From GCA-2737725 sp965229355 (GTDB lineage: Bacteria > Pseudomonadota > Alphaproteobacteria > Rhodospirillales > Rhodospirillaceae), in the NCBI GenBank assembly GCA_965229355.1, contig OZ245869.1:4340001-4404000 (forward strand): a DNA stretch of 64,000 bases, given 5' to 3'. The position numbers were made by a program, and so were the translations under genes. This document shows positions 48,878 to 56,896 of the stretch, piece after piece. The notes under the pieces are model-generated. The model was not told the DNA's origin and did no database searches. It was given only the letters and a program-made list of their open reading frames with translations. Numbering within the stretch: the first letter of the stretch is position 1; every line of letters begins with the position of its first letter.

Positions 48878-51800
48878 ATGAAGTCGACGTCAATGAAAGG
48901 GCTGCGCGCAGCCTTGTTGGTTTCTGTTGCGCTGATGGGCGCGCCAGCAATGGCGCAAGAAACAGCAGGTCAAATTAACGGCGTGATCGCGGGCACCAAT
49001 GGCCAGCCCCTGCCGAATGCACAAGTTCGCCTCGTTCACAAACCGACAGGCGCCGTATCAAACACCAGCACAAACGCTGAAGGCCGTTTCATCAGCCGCG
49101 GTTTGGCGCTGGGTGGACCATACGAAGTGACCGTCACCGCGCCGGGTGGCACTGCCGAAGCAGTGCAAGAGGACGTGTTCCTGGTTCTCGGTGAAGCTTA
49201 CAACTTAAACTACGCGCTGGGTTCGAAAATCGAAGAAATCACAGTGTCAGGCGCACGCGTCCGTGACGCCGTGGCCGGCGTTTCATCAGACTTCGACCGC
49301 GAGCGCATCGCCAACGCCCCGACCATTTCGCGCGATCTGAAAGACATCATCCGCGGCGACTCAAAAGTTTACATTGACCGCACCAACCTCGACGCCATCC
49401 AAATCGCTGGCACAAACAACCGCTTCAACCTGCTCACCATCGACGGTGTACGCAACAACGACGACTTCGGCCTGAACAACAACGGCTATCCCGGCACGCG
49501 CGGCCCTTTGAGCCTCGACGTTATTGATCAGTTGTCAGTGAATATCGCACCGTACGCCGTAACGTATTCTGGTTTCCAAGGCGGCAACATCAACATCGTC
49601 ACCAAGGGCGGCACGAACGATTTTCATGGCACCGTCTATGGCTATTACTCAGATGACAGCTTGCTAGGTGACAACAGCGGCAACCGCACTGTCGGCCCGT
49701 TCACCTTTAAAGACAAAACTTACGGCGGCACCTTCGGCGGCCCGATCATCGAAGATAAATTGTTTTTCTTTGCTGGTTACGAACACTTCTCAACCGGCAA
49801 CCCGGTCACCAGAGGTCCGAAGGGTGCGGGCTTCACCAACTCAGTCGATCAAGTCACGCAAGCCAACTACGATCAGATCAAGTCGATCGCACAGTCAGTT
49901 TACAACTACGACATCCTCAATTTGCCGACGAGCTTGAAAGAAGCCGACGAAAAAATCTTCGGTAAAGTGAATTGGAACCTGAACGACGATAACCGTATCG
50001 TCGTGTCTTACACGCACAACAAAGGCAACTTCGTTACCGCGACCACGCCGATTTCGGCGTCGACAGCGACCTCAGTCGCGCAAGCTGCTGCCTTGTCATC
50101 GGGTTCCGACTGGTACAACAACATCCAGAAAGTTGACTCCGTTTCGAGCCAATGGTTCTCAGATTGGACCGATGCGTTCAAAACCGAAGTGAAAGTCGGC
50201 TACAAGAAACAAACTGCTGACCCGACCCCACTGGGCAATGCTGACTTCGCCGAAATGCAAGTTGTCGTTCCGGCTTCGGTCAACGGTACCACGACGCCAG
50301 GCTTGCTGACATTCGGCCCGGATCGTTCACGCCACTTTAACTCGCTCAGCAACGAACTGTGGACCATCAAAGCAAAAGGCGATTACCTCATTGGTGATCA
50401 CACCGTTACGGGTGGCTACGAGCGCGAAATGCTGGACGTGTTCAACGCGTTCCTGCAAGACGCTAAAGGCACGTATGTCTTTAACTCGATTGCCGATTTC
50501 CAGGCACGTAACGCTCAAACGCTGGTTTATCAGAACGCGATCAGCGGCAACATCAACGACGCCGCAGGCCTGTTCAAATACAACGTCGACGCTGGCTACA
50601 TCCAAGATGCTTGGGAAATTACGCCTGAGCTGACGGTGACTGCAGGCCTCCGTTATGAGCGTTACTCATCCAACAGCACGCCGACTTTGAACACACGCTT
50701 CCTGGCGCGTTACGGCTTCGATAACACGTCCACCTATGATGGCCGTGACTTGTGGCTGCCGCGTGCGTCGTTCAAGTATGACGTAACACCTGACACCGTT
50801 GTTCGCGGTGGCGCTGGTCTGTTCGGCGGTGGTTCACCGAACGTCTGGATCTCGAACAGCTACTCGAACACCGGCATCGTGACGGGCTCGACCACCATCA
50901 ACCGTCCGGCTGCTGGTGTTGCTTTGACGGCGCTGCAGGCTGCAGCCTTGAACAACGTCAACGGTAAGGTTCCGGCGGCTGTGCAAGCCTCGCTGGTAGC
51001 GGGTGACGGTAACGTCAACGCGCTGGACCCGAACTTCAAAATGCCGTCGACCTGGAAAGCGTCGATTGGCGTTGACCACAACTTTGATGCGTGGATGTTC
51101 GGTGATGATTGGACGGCCAAAGCTGACCTTATCTACAGCCGCGTCAATCAAGCCGTGTTCTGGAAAGAACTGCGTCGCACCCGTACCGGTACAGCTCCGG
51201 ATGGCCGTCCGATTTACGGCGTGACAGTTGCTCCTCCGGGCGCACCGGCCACACCGACATCGGGTAACGATCTGCTACTCACCAATACCGACAAAGGCCG
51301 TGGCTGGGTTGCATCGTTCGCCTTGGATAAAGAATGGGCGACCGATATCGGCGATATCAACCTGGAACTGAGCTACACCTGGATGGATGTGACGGAAGTC
51401 AATCCGGGTACCAGTTCAACGGCTCAATCCAACTGGGATAACGTTGCGACCTACGACATCAACAACCCGGTTGAGTCGACCTCAAACTACGAGTTGAAGC
51501 ACAATTTCGTCGTGGCAACCGAATGGTCGAAAGCGTTCTGGGGTGACTACGAAACCTCGGTCACTTTGTTCGGTCAAGCGCGTACGGGCCGTCCGTATAG
51601 CTACACGTTTGCTGGTAACAGCAGTCCGTTGGGCGATCCGCGCCAAGGCAGCCGTCAGCGTCAATTGTTCTACGTCCCGAAAGATGCAAGCGACGTGAAC
51701 TTGGCTGGTGGTTTGACCTGGGATCAGTTGAACCAGTTCATCATGGACAACGGCTTGGATAAGTATCGTGGTCAGATCGCACCGCGTAACGCCTTCCGTA

Positions 51801-52090
51801 GCCCGTCGGTCGCAACACTGGATATGCGTGTCACGCAAGAAATCCCAGGCCTGTTTGAAGGCAGCAAGGGCGTGTTCAGCATGGATATCCGTAACCTGAC
51901 CAACATGCTGAATTCGAGCTGGGGCCGTGACATCCAGATCGGCTTCCCGTTCGTCGTGCCAGTGGCTGAAGCCACCAGCGTCGCCGGCGGCAAGTACACC
52001 TACTCAGGCCCTCTGCGTACTGTGAACCGCACACTGACAGCCCGCACCTCGGTGTGGCAGATCCAGTTCGGCGCTCGCTACGAGTTCTAA
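48878..52090 (+). CDS. Oar-like TonB-dependent receptor with carboxypeptidase-regulatory-like domain
   Basis: This 1070-residue outer-membrane receptor has a signal peptide (about 1-26), then a carboxypeptidase-regulatory-like domain (about 32-105: GQINGVIAGTNGQPLPNAQVRL). A TonB-box-like EEITVSGARV, a plug domain to about 240 and a large barrel to the C-terminal RYEF follow. This layout matches the Oar family. It lies between phoX and phoD with a Pho-box-like site upstream. It may take up a phosphorus compound or a metal needed by PhoX/PhoD; the ligand is not known. AGGGG precedes the ATG and a strong terminator follows. Confidence 0.8.
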   Translation: MKSTSMKGLRAALLVSVALMGAPAMAQETAGQINGVIAGTNGQPLPNAQVRLVHKPTGAVSNTSTNAEGRFISRGLALGGPYEVTVTAPGGTAEAVQEDVFLVLGEAYNLNYALGSKIEEITVSGARVRDAVAGVSSDFDRERIANAPTISRDLKDIIRGDSKVYIDRTNLDAIQIAGTNNRFNLLTIDGVRNNDDFGLNNNGYPGTRGPLSLDVIDQLSVNIAPYAVTYSGFQGGNINIVTKGGTNDFHGTVYGYYSDDSLLGDNSGNRTVGPFTFKDKTYGGTFGGPIIEDKLFFFAGYEHFSTGNPVTRGPKGAGFTNSVDQVTQANYDQIKSIAQSVYNYDILNLPTSLKEADEKIFGKVNWNLNDDNRIVVSYTHNKGNFVTATTPISASTATSVAQAAALSSGSDWYNNIQKVDSVSSQWFSDWTDAFKTEVKVGYKKQTADPTPLGNADFAEMQVVVPASVNGTTTPGLLTFGPDRSRHFNSLSNELWTIKAKGDYLIGDHTVTGGYEREMLDVFNAFLQDAKGTYVFNSIADFQARNAQTLVYQNAISGNINDAAGLFKYNVDAGYIQDAWEITPELTVTAGLRYERYSSNSTPTLNTRFLARYGFDNTSTYDGRDLWLPRASFKYDVTPDTVVRGGAGLFGGGSPNVWISNSYSNTGIVTGSTTINRPAAGVALTALQAAALNNVNGKVPAAVQASLVAGDGNVNALDPNFKMPSTWKASIGVDHNFDAWMFGDDWTAKADLIYSRVNQAVFWKELRRTRTGTAPDGRPIYGVTVAPPGAPATPTSGNDLLLTNTDKGRGWVASFALDKEWATDIGDINLELSYTWMDVTEVNPGTSSTAQSNWDNVATYDINNPVESTSNYELKHNFVVATEWSKAFWGDYETSVTLFGQARTGRPYSYTFAGNSSPLGDPRQGSRQRQLFYVPKDASDVNLAGGLTWDQLNQFIMDNGLDKYRGQIAPRNAFRSPSVATLDMRVTQEIPGLFEGSKGVFSMDIRNLTNMLNSSWGRDIQIGFPFVVPVAEATSVAGGKYTYSGPLRTVNRTLTARTSVWQIQFGARYEF

Positions 52091-52109
52091 GAGCCGAAAC
52101 ATAAACACG

Positions 52110-52141
52110 AAAAAGGGCGGTCCCAACGGACCGCCCTTTTT
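52110..52141 (+). terminator. Intrinsic terminator between Oar-like receptor and phoD
   Basis: AAAAGGGCGGTCC-CAAC-GGACCGCCCTTTTT is a perfect stem with a T tract on the plus strand and an A tract before it, so it can work in both directions between the convergent genes. Confidence 0.9.
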
Positions 52142-52162
52142 ATTTGTGCCATAGATTTGAAA

Positions 52163-53734
52163 TTAAGCCTGCTGAACGCCCGGCTTGCCGTTCTCGACTG
52201 CAAAGGTCGCAAACGTTTTGCACGCACTATCACGGACGTGAACGTTATCTGAGATACGAAGTGTCGATGTCCACACCTTGCTATCGACGTCGCAGAGGAT
52301 GTAGCCGCGATAGCGATCATCAATCAGCTTGATGTTTTGGTTCTCAGCCATAAGCGCGCTGAAAAGCCTCGTATTGTAGCTTTCCGATGTAATCGAGGTG
52401 CCGACAAACTCGCTGATCAACGTTGCTGAGTTCGGGTCCAGATCATCGTCCTTCACATCGCCGATCACATAACTGTGGATATCGCCCCCGAGAGAGATAA
52501 CGTTTTGTAGTTTGCGATTTTTCACAAGATCCAAAAGCTTACGGCGCGCCACCGGATAGCCACCCCAGTTGTCGGTATAAGTGCCGCGTTGTGGGCCTAG
52601 AATTTGATCAAAGCCCATCAGCATTAAGGTTTGTGCAATCACAACCCACTTTGCATTAGTTCGGGCGAAGCCCTTTGCCATCCAGGTTTCTTGCAACGGC
52701 CCCAACATTGTGCGCTTGGGGTCATTGAGATCAGCGCATTGGCTAATGTCGACAACACGCCCCGCATGGAAATCAGGCAATTCGCACGGATGGTTTGAGC
52801 GATACTGACGCAAGTCCAACATATTAAACTCGGCCAAATTGCCGTACTGGAAACGCTGGAACATCACCATGTTCATGTTCGCGTCCGGTGCAGCCATCGC
52901 CCGCAGCGGCATATGCTCATAGAACGCTTGGTACGCCGCATTACGGCGCTTCGCGAACTCTTCTGGTGGCGCGTTATCTTCGTTGATCAGGTTGGCGTAG
53001 TCGTTATCGACTTCATGATCGTCCCACATAAAAACCCACGGACAATGCAGGTGGGCCTTTTGCAAATCTGAATCGAGTTTGTAAATAGCATGAATTTGGC
53101 GGTAGTCGTGCAACGTGCGTGCATCGCCAATCGGGTGATGGCGAATCGTCTGTCCCCATGACACATCATAGATATAGTCACCCAGATGCATGATGAACGA
53201 TGGGTTCTGCGCCACCATATCGCGATAGGCCGAGAAGTAGCCCTGCTCGTAATGTTGGCATGACGCAAACGCGAACCGAAGGCGCTCAACATTTGCATAA
53301 GGAGCAGGTAGCGTTAACGCACGGCCAACTTGGCTCTGCACACCACCACACGTAAAGCGGTAGAAATATTCACTGCCTTGCTCAAGCCCCTGCACTTCCA
53401 CGTGCACGCTGTGCGCAAGTTCAGGACGTGCATAAACGTTACCCTTCTTGATGATCTTCTTAAACTTCGCATCCGTGGCCACTTCCCACCCAACCAGCAG
53501 TGCTTCATTGGGCAGCGCTTGAATGTCGTACGGGTCTGGCGCAATGCGCGTCCAAATCACAAAGCCATCTGCGACAGGATCGCCAGACGCGACACCCAGT
53601 TGGAATGGATCGTTGATGAAAACGGGATTAGCCGCAGCGACCTTTTTGATAGGGCCTAAGCTTGCCAGCATGACGCCAGCCCAAGCGGCAGCGTTACGCA
53701 CAAATTGTCGGCGGGCATACATGTCTGAGGTCAT
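52163..53734 (-). CDS. phoD: Alkaline phosphatase D (PhoD) family protein
   Basis: This 523-residue exported metallophosphatase has a Tat signal (ARRQFVRNAAAWAGVMLASLG). A PhoD N-terminal domain to about 145 follows, then the catalytic domain with HLGDYIYD, FMWDDHEVDNDY, an N-A-K segment and SLGGDIHSYV. Family members hydrolyse phosphodiesters using calcium and iron. The start is uncertain between 53734 and 53722; both precede the Tat signal. A candidate Pho box lies 62-79 bases upstream. Confidence 0.85.
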   Translation of the reverse strand: MTSDMYARRQFVRNAAAWAGVMLASLGPIKKVAAANPVFINDPFQLGVASGDPVADGFVIWTRIAPDPYDIQALPNEALLVGWEVATDAKFKKIIKKGNVYARPELAHSVHVEVQGLEQGSEYFYRFTCGGVQSQVGRALTLPAPYANVERLRFAFASCQHYEQGYFSAYRDMVAQNPSFIMHLGDYIYDVSWGQTIRHHPIGDARTLHDYRQIHAIYKLDSDLQKAHLHCPWVFMWDDHEVDNDYANLINEDNAPPEEFAKRRNAAYQAFYEHMPLRAMAAPDANMNMVMFQRFQYGNLAEFNMLDLRQYRSNHPCELPDFHAGRVVDISQCADLNDPKRTMLGPLQETWMAKGFARTNAKWVVIAQTLMLMGFDQILGPQRGTYTDNWGGYPVARRKLLDLVKNRKLQNVISLGGDIHSYVIGDVKDDDLDPNSATLISEFVGTSITSESYNTRLFSALMAENQNIKLIDDRYRGYILCDVDSKVWTSTLRISDNVHVRDSACKTFATFAVENGKPGVQQA

Positions 53735-53795
53735 GAACAACTCGGATGAGAGTGAAGGGTAAGAACTGTATACGGCGAGGAAACATAGCGAATCG

Positions 53796-53813
53796 ATGAA
53801 TGTTCTATAACAG
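53796..53813 (-). promoter_or_regulatory. Candidate Pho box upstream of phoD
   Basis: On the minus strand CTGTTAT-AGAA-CATTCAT fits the 7-4-7 spacing. It matches CTGTCAT at six and five of seven bases. It is the best-scoring by eye of the three boxes at this locus. Confidence 0.5.
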
Positions 53814-53874
53814 AGGCCGCATCGCGAGCGTGCCCGGTTTAAGGTAGCGCCTTACGCGCAATAGTATTCATATA

Positions 53875-53892
53875 GGTCATGTTTACATAACC
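53875..53892. promoter_or_regulatory. 18-bp near-perfect palindrome between phoD and cyclase A
   Basis: GGTCATGTTTACATAACC pairs its first eight and last eight bases with one mismatch around TT. It lies in the 282-base divergent region between phoD and the first cyclase gene, 125 bases before the cyclase start. It is a candidate operator; no regulator is identified. Confidence 0.4.
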
Positions 53893-54016
53893 ACTGGTTT
53901 TAAAATAAGCTAAATGGTCGCGTGAAAACCCTTTTTTATCAAAGCGTTGACGGGCTTTTGGAATAAGCACACCCTACGATTGGGCATGCTGAAAAGCGTG
54001 GGGTTCGCGTGGGATT

Positions 54017-55675
54017 ATGGCTGACAAAAATAATATAAAAGCGCCAGCGGCTACAAAAACAGCATCGAACACCAAGGCTGCAGCACCGCAGACAAAGACC
54101 GTTGCATCGCAAGCTAAGAATGCGGCCCTTCAACCGAATGCCGCGAAAGAAACAGAAGACAGTCAGAAACGCTCATTGCGTGCAGATGTTGCGCGCAGAC
54201 GTGAGGCCTTAAAACGACAAGAGGCTGAACGCGCATTGCCGCTGCAGATATTACTGATCTTGTTGAACAGCCTTGGCTCAGCCGTTGTTGCCGTTCTCAT
54301 CGCTGGCGTTGTGATCCGCCAGTTTCCAAGCAGCAGTTCCTTTGCCGACCCAGAAATGGGCAAGCTTATGCTGGTGATGACGTTTCTGCTGAGCTTCCTG
54401 CTCACGCTACTGATCTTAATGCGTCGCCTTCCTGAAAATTGGTGGCAGCTTGCCAACGAATTTGCCAAGTCAGAACGCTACCAAGCGCCCGATCGAAAAT
54501 GGGGTGGAATGTTGGAAGAGAATAGCCAGAGCTATATCCCGCTGTTTGATCCAACGCGTAAAATCAGTGCCGTGCCGCCCAGCTTAACAAGCGCGCGCGA
54601 AACACCGTTTGCCTTTGCGCCAGAACCAACGCCAGAGGATACGGCTGCGGCGCAGCCTGAACCGCAGGCGCTATTCACGGATGAGCCTAAAAGCGAAGAA
54701 CAACAAACCGAAGAGGCTTTGGCTTTAGCAAAAGCGCAAGCAATTGCCGAAATCGATAAATTTACAGCATCACTGAATCAAACAATTAAGTCAGCCGCAC
54801 GGGCACTCAATGCCGCGTCACGTTTCGCACTGCAGCTTTATGTAGCTGGCGCATGCAGCGCCATTGCTAAGAAATTTTTATTGTCAGCGAAAGATGCATT
54901 CGCACTGATGCTACGCGCGTTGTCGCAAGTTGGCGTCAGCAAAACATTCGCCGAATCTTTTACGACAAATATTGAAGAATACGCGCGTCGCGATGCTTAT
55001 CGCTCGATGATCGAGGATGGACAAAGTGCGATGGAGCATCAATTCGATATGAAGCCATCTGTTGCCGAACAAGCCTTGGAGAAATTTGAGGATTGGTCCG
55101 CTCGCTCTGAAGAGGGCGTATTGCCGCAAGTGGTCACTTTATTGTTCACAGACATTGTTGACGCATCTGCACTCACGCAACGCTTAGGCAATCTACATGC
55201 ACAACGCGTGATCAAAGCTCATGACACAGCGGTGAATGAAGCTGTTGAGAAAAATAAGGGGAAGAAGATCAAGCATACAGGCGACGGCATGATTGCAACG
55301 TTCCCAGATCCAGCAAAAGCAGTGGCCGCCGCACAAGCTATTCAGCAACATCTCGATGTGCATAACAAACGCTCGCCACACCTGAGCGCCAATGTGCGCA
55401 TTTCTATCAATGCTGGCGAAGCGGTGAATGAGAATGGTGACTTGTTTGGCGCGACCGTCAAAATGACGGCGCAGTTGTGTGCTATGGCGAAGGCTGGGCA
55501 AATTTTAGCCGCCGACGTTGTGAAGTCATTTTGCAAATCATCCCAGCATGCGTTCAATCCCTTTGGCGAAGTGAGCATTACGGAACTCGGCAAAGTCAGA
55601 ACCGTCTTTGAGGTGACCTGGATGAAGTCTGGGGCTGGTATTGAATACAGCGATATTGGCCAACCAGCAGGCTAA
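54017..55675 (+). CDS. Membrane class III adenylate/guanylate cyclase-like protein A
   Basis: This is a 552-residue inner-membrane protein. A Lys/Ala-rich N-terminus (1-70) is followed by membrane helices at about 76-101 and 117-136, and a linker rich in Pro and Glu to 240. An unrecognised helical domain (about 255-360) and a class III cyclase domain (about 370-545) complete it. The two metal Asp are present: D379 in FTDI and D423 in HTGDGM. The usual V-N-x-A-A-R segment reads V-K-M-T-A-Q (K482, Q486), so the transition-state Asn and Arg are missing. It may be weakly active or act as a regulatory cyclase homolog. SapC follows at 143 bases. Confidence 0.8.
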   Translation: MADKNNIKAPAATKTASNTKAAAPQTKTVASQAKNAALQPNAAKETEDSQKRSLRADVARRREALKRQEAERALPLQILLILLNSLGSAVVAVLIAGVVIRQFPSSSSFADPEMGKLMLVMTFLLSFLLTLLILMRRLPENWWQLANEFAKSERYQAPDRKWGGMLEENSQSYIPLFDPTRKISAVPPSLTSARETPFAFAPEPTPEDTAAAQPEPQALFTDEPKSEEQQTEEALALAKAQAIAEIDKFTASLNQTIKSAARALNAASRFALQLYVAGACSAIAKKFLLSAKDAFALMLRALSQVGVSKTFAESFTTNIEEYARRDAYRSMIEDGQSAMEHQFDMKPSVAEQALEKFEDWSARSEEGVLPQVVTLLFTDIVDASALTQRLGNLHAQRVIKAHDTAVNEAVEKNKGKKIKHTGDGMIATFPDPAKAVAAAQAIQQHLDVHNKRSPHLSANVRISINAGEAVNENGDLFGATVKMTAQLCAMAKAGQILAADVVKSFCKSSQHAFNPFGEVSITELGKVRTVFEVTWMKSGAGIEYSDIGQPAG

Positions 55676-55818
55676 AACCCTAGGGTTTCCGCCATTTTTA
55701 GCGGTCATTAGACACTGATAGCCCTTGCCTTTATGCCCCAGCCCCCTATTCTCCGCCGCCGACCGCGATGCACATAGTGCATCCCTGATTCACTCGACGT
55801 CACAAGGAAATCTTCGCC

Positions 55819-56592
55819 GTGTCCGACCAAGCCGCTCAAAACAACACTGATCAGCAACGCCCGCCCATGTTCTATGAGCGCCCGGCGCCAGTTTCGCTGT
55901 CAGCCCATGCGAGCTTCAAAATCCGCGCTGAAATGGACTTCGAGTTCGCAGCGAAATCCAATACTGCGCCGCTGACGGCTCCTGAATTTGTTCTGGTGGC
56001 ACGCCATTACCCGATTATCTTCGTCGGTGACCAAGCCATCCCAACGGCCGTGATGGGTTTGAAGATCGACGAAAACTTATTTGTGAATAGCAAGGGCGAG
56101 TGGGACGCCTATTCATACGTCCCCGCTTACGTCCGCCGTTTCCCGTTCATCCTCTTGGGCAATCAAGGCGACGAACGGTTGCAACTCGGCGTGGAAGAAA
56201 CCGCCCAAACCAACAAGCCCGGCGCCCGCGCTTTGTTTGAAGGCGGCAAAGAAACCGAACTGCTACGACAGCAACTGGATATGTGTGAACAGTTCCACAA
56301 TGCTTACCTGTACACGCGGGAATTCTCGCAAGCCATTTTGGACACCAAGCTGCTTGAAGAACGCGAATTGAATGTTCCGATTAGCGCCAGCGAAACCGCG
56401 AAACTCGGCACTTTTAACGCCATCAACGAAGACAAATTCAAAGAATTGCCTGATGCCACCATTCTGGATTGGCGCAAGAAGGGCTTCTTACACTCAGTAT
56501 TTTTCCATCTTCAGTCGTTGAATAACTGGGAAATTTTGCTGGCAAAAGCCAATGAACGCGCTGGCTTCACGCCATCAGGAAAAGCCTCTTAA
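55819..56592 (+). CDS. SapC family protein
   Basis: This 257-residue soluble protein matches the SapC family (PF07277): HYPIIFVGDQAIPTAVMGL, LFVNSKGEWDAYSYVPAYVRRFPFIL, and late IDEDKF-like and FHLQSLNNW blocks. GTG is the start with AAGGAA about 10 bases upstream. SapC was named from the Campylobacter S-layer protein set; its molecular role is not settled. It sits alone between two cyclase genes on the same strand, ended by a strong terminator. Confidence 0.8.
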   Translation: MSDQAAQNNTDQQRPPMFYERPAPVSLSAHASFKIRAEMDFEFAAKSNTAPLTAPEFVLVARHYPIIFVGDQAIPTAVMGLKIDENLFVNSKGEWDAYSYVPAYVRRFPFILLGNQGDERLQLGVEETAQTNKPGARALFEGGKETELLRQQLDMCEQFHNAYLYTREFSQAILDTKLLEERELNVPISASETAKLGTFNAINEDKFKELPDATILDWRKKGFLHSVFFHLQSLNNWEILLAKANERAGFTPSGKAS

Positions 56593-56650
56593 GCCGATCT
56601 AAAGCGGCAGATCTCTCAAAAACAGAAATCCGCCGCCATAGGCCTTTAGG

Positions 56651-56684
56651 GACGGTACAATGTGAATTGTGCCGTTCTTTTTTT
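56651..56684 (+). terminator. Intrinsic terminator after sapC
   Basis: GACGGTACAAT-GTGA-ATTGTGCCGTTC, with one G-T pair, is followed by seven T. It lies in the 303-base gap between sapC and cyclase B. The rest of that gap shows no gene; it should contain the promoter for cyclase B. Confidence 0.9.
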
Positions 56685-56896
56685 GCCTGAGCCTCAGAAC
56701 AGACGCCGCCCAGCGTTAAGCACCCAAGATACTGCTTATAACGCTAGAAAATGGGGATTTGCTTTAAGTCTTGGTGACGACCGCATCGGTTTTAGGCAAA
56801 ATGTGCTGGGGATATGACGATTGGGTTTGGGCCGGATCAATTGCACAATCCGTTCCACTCACATCACGTAACGACTTTTTGTATTAGTTTTAGACG

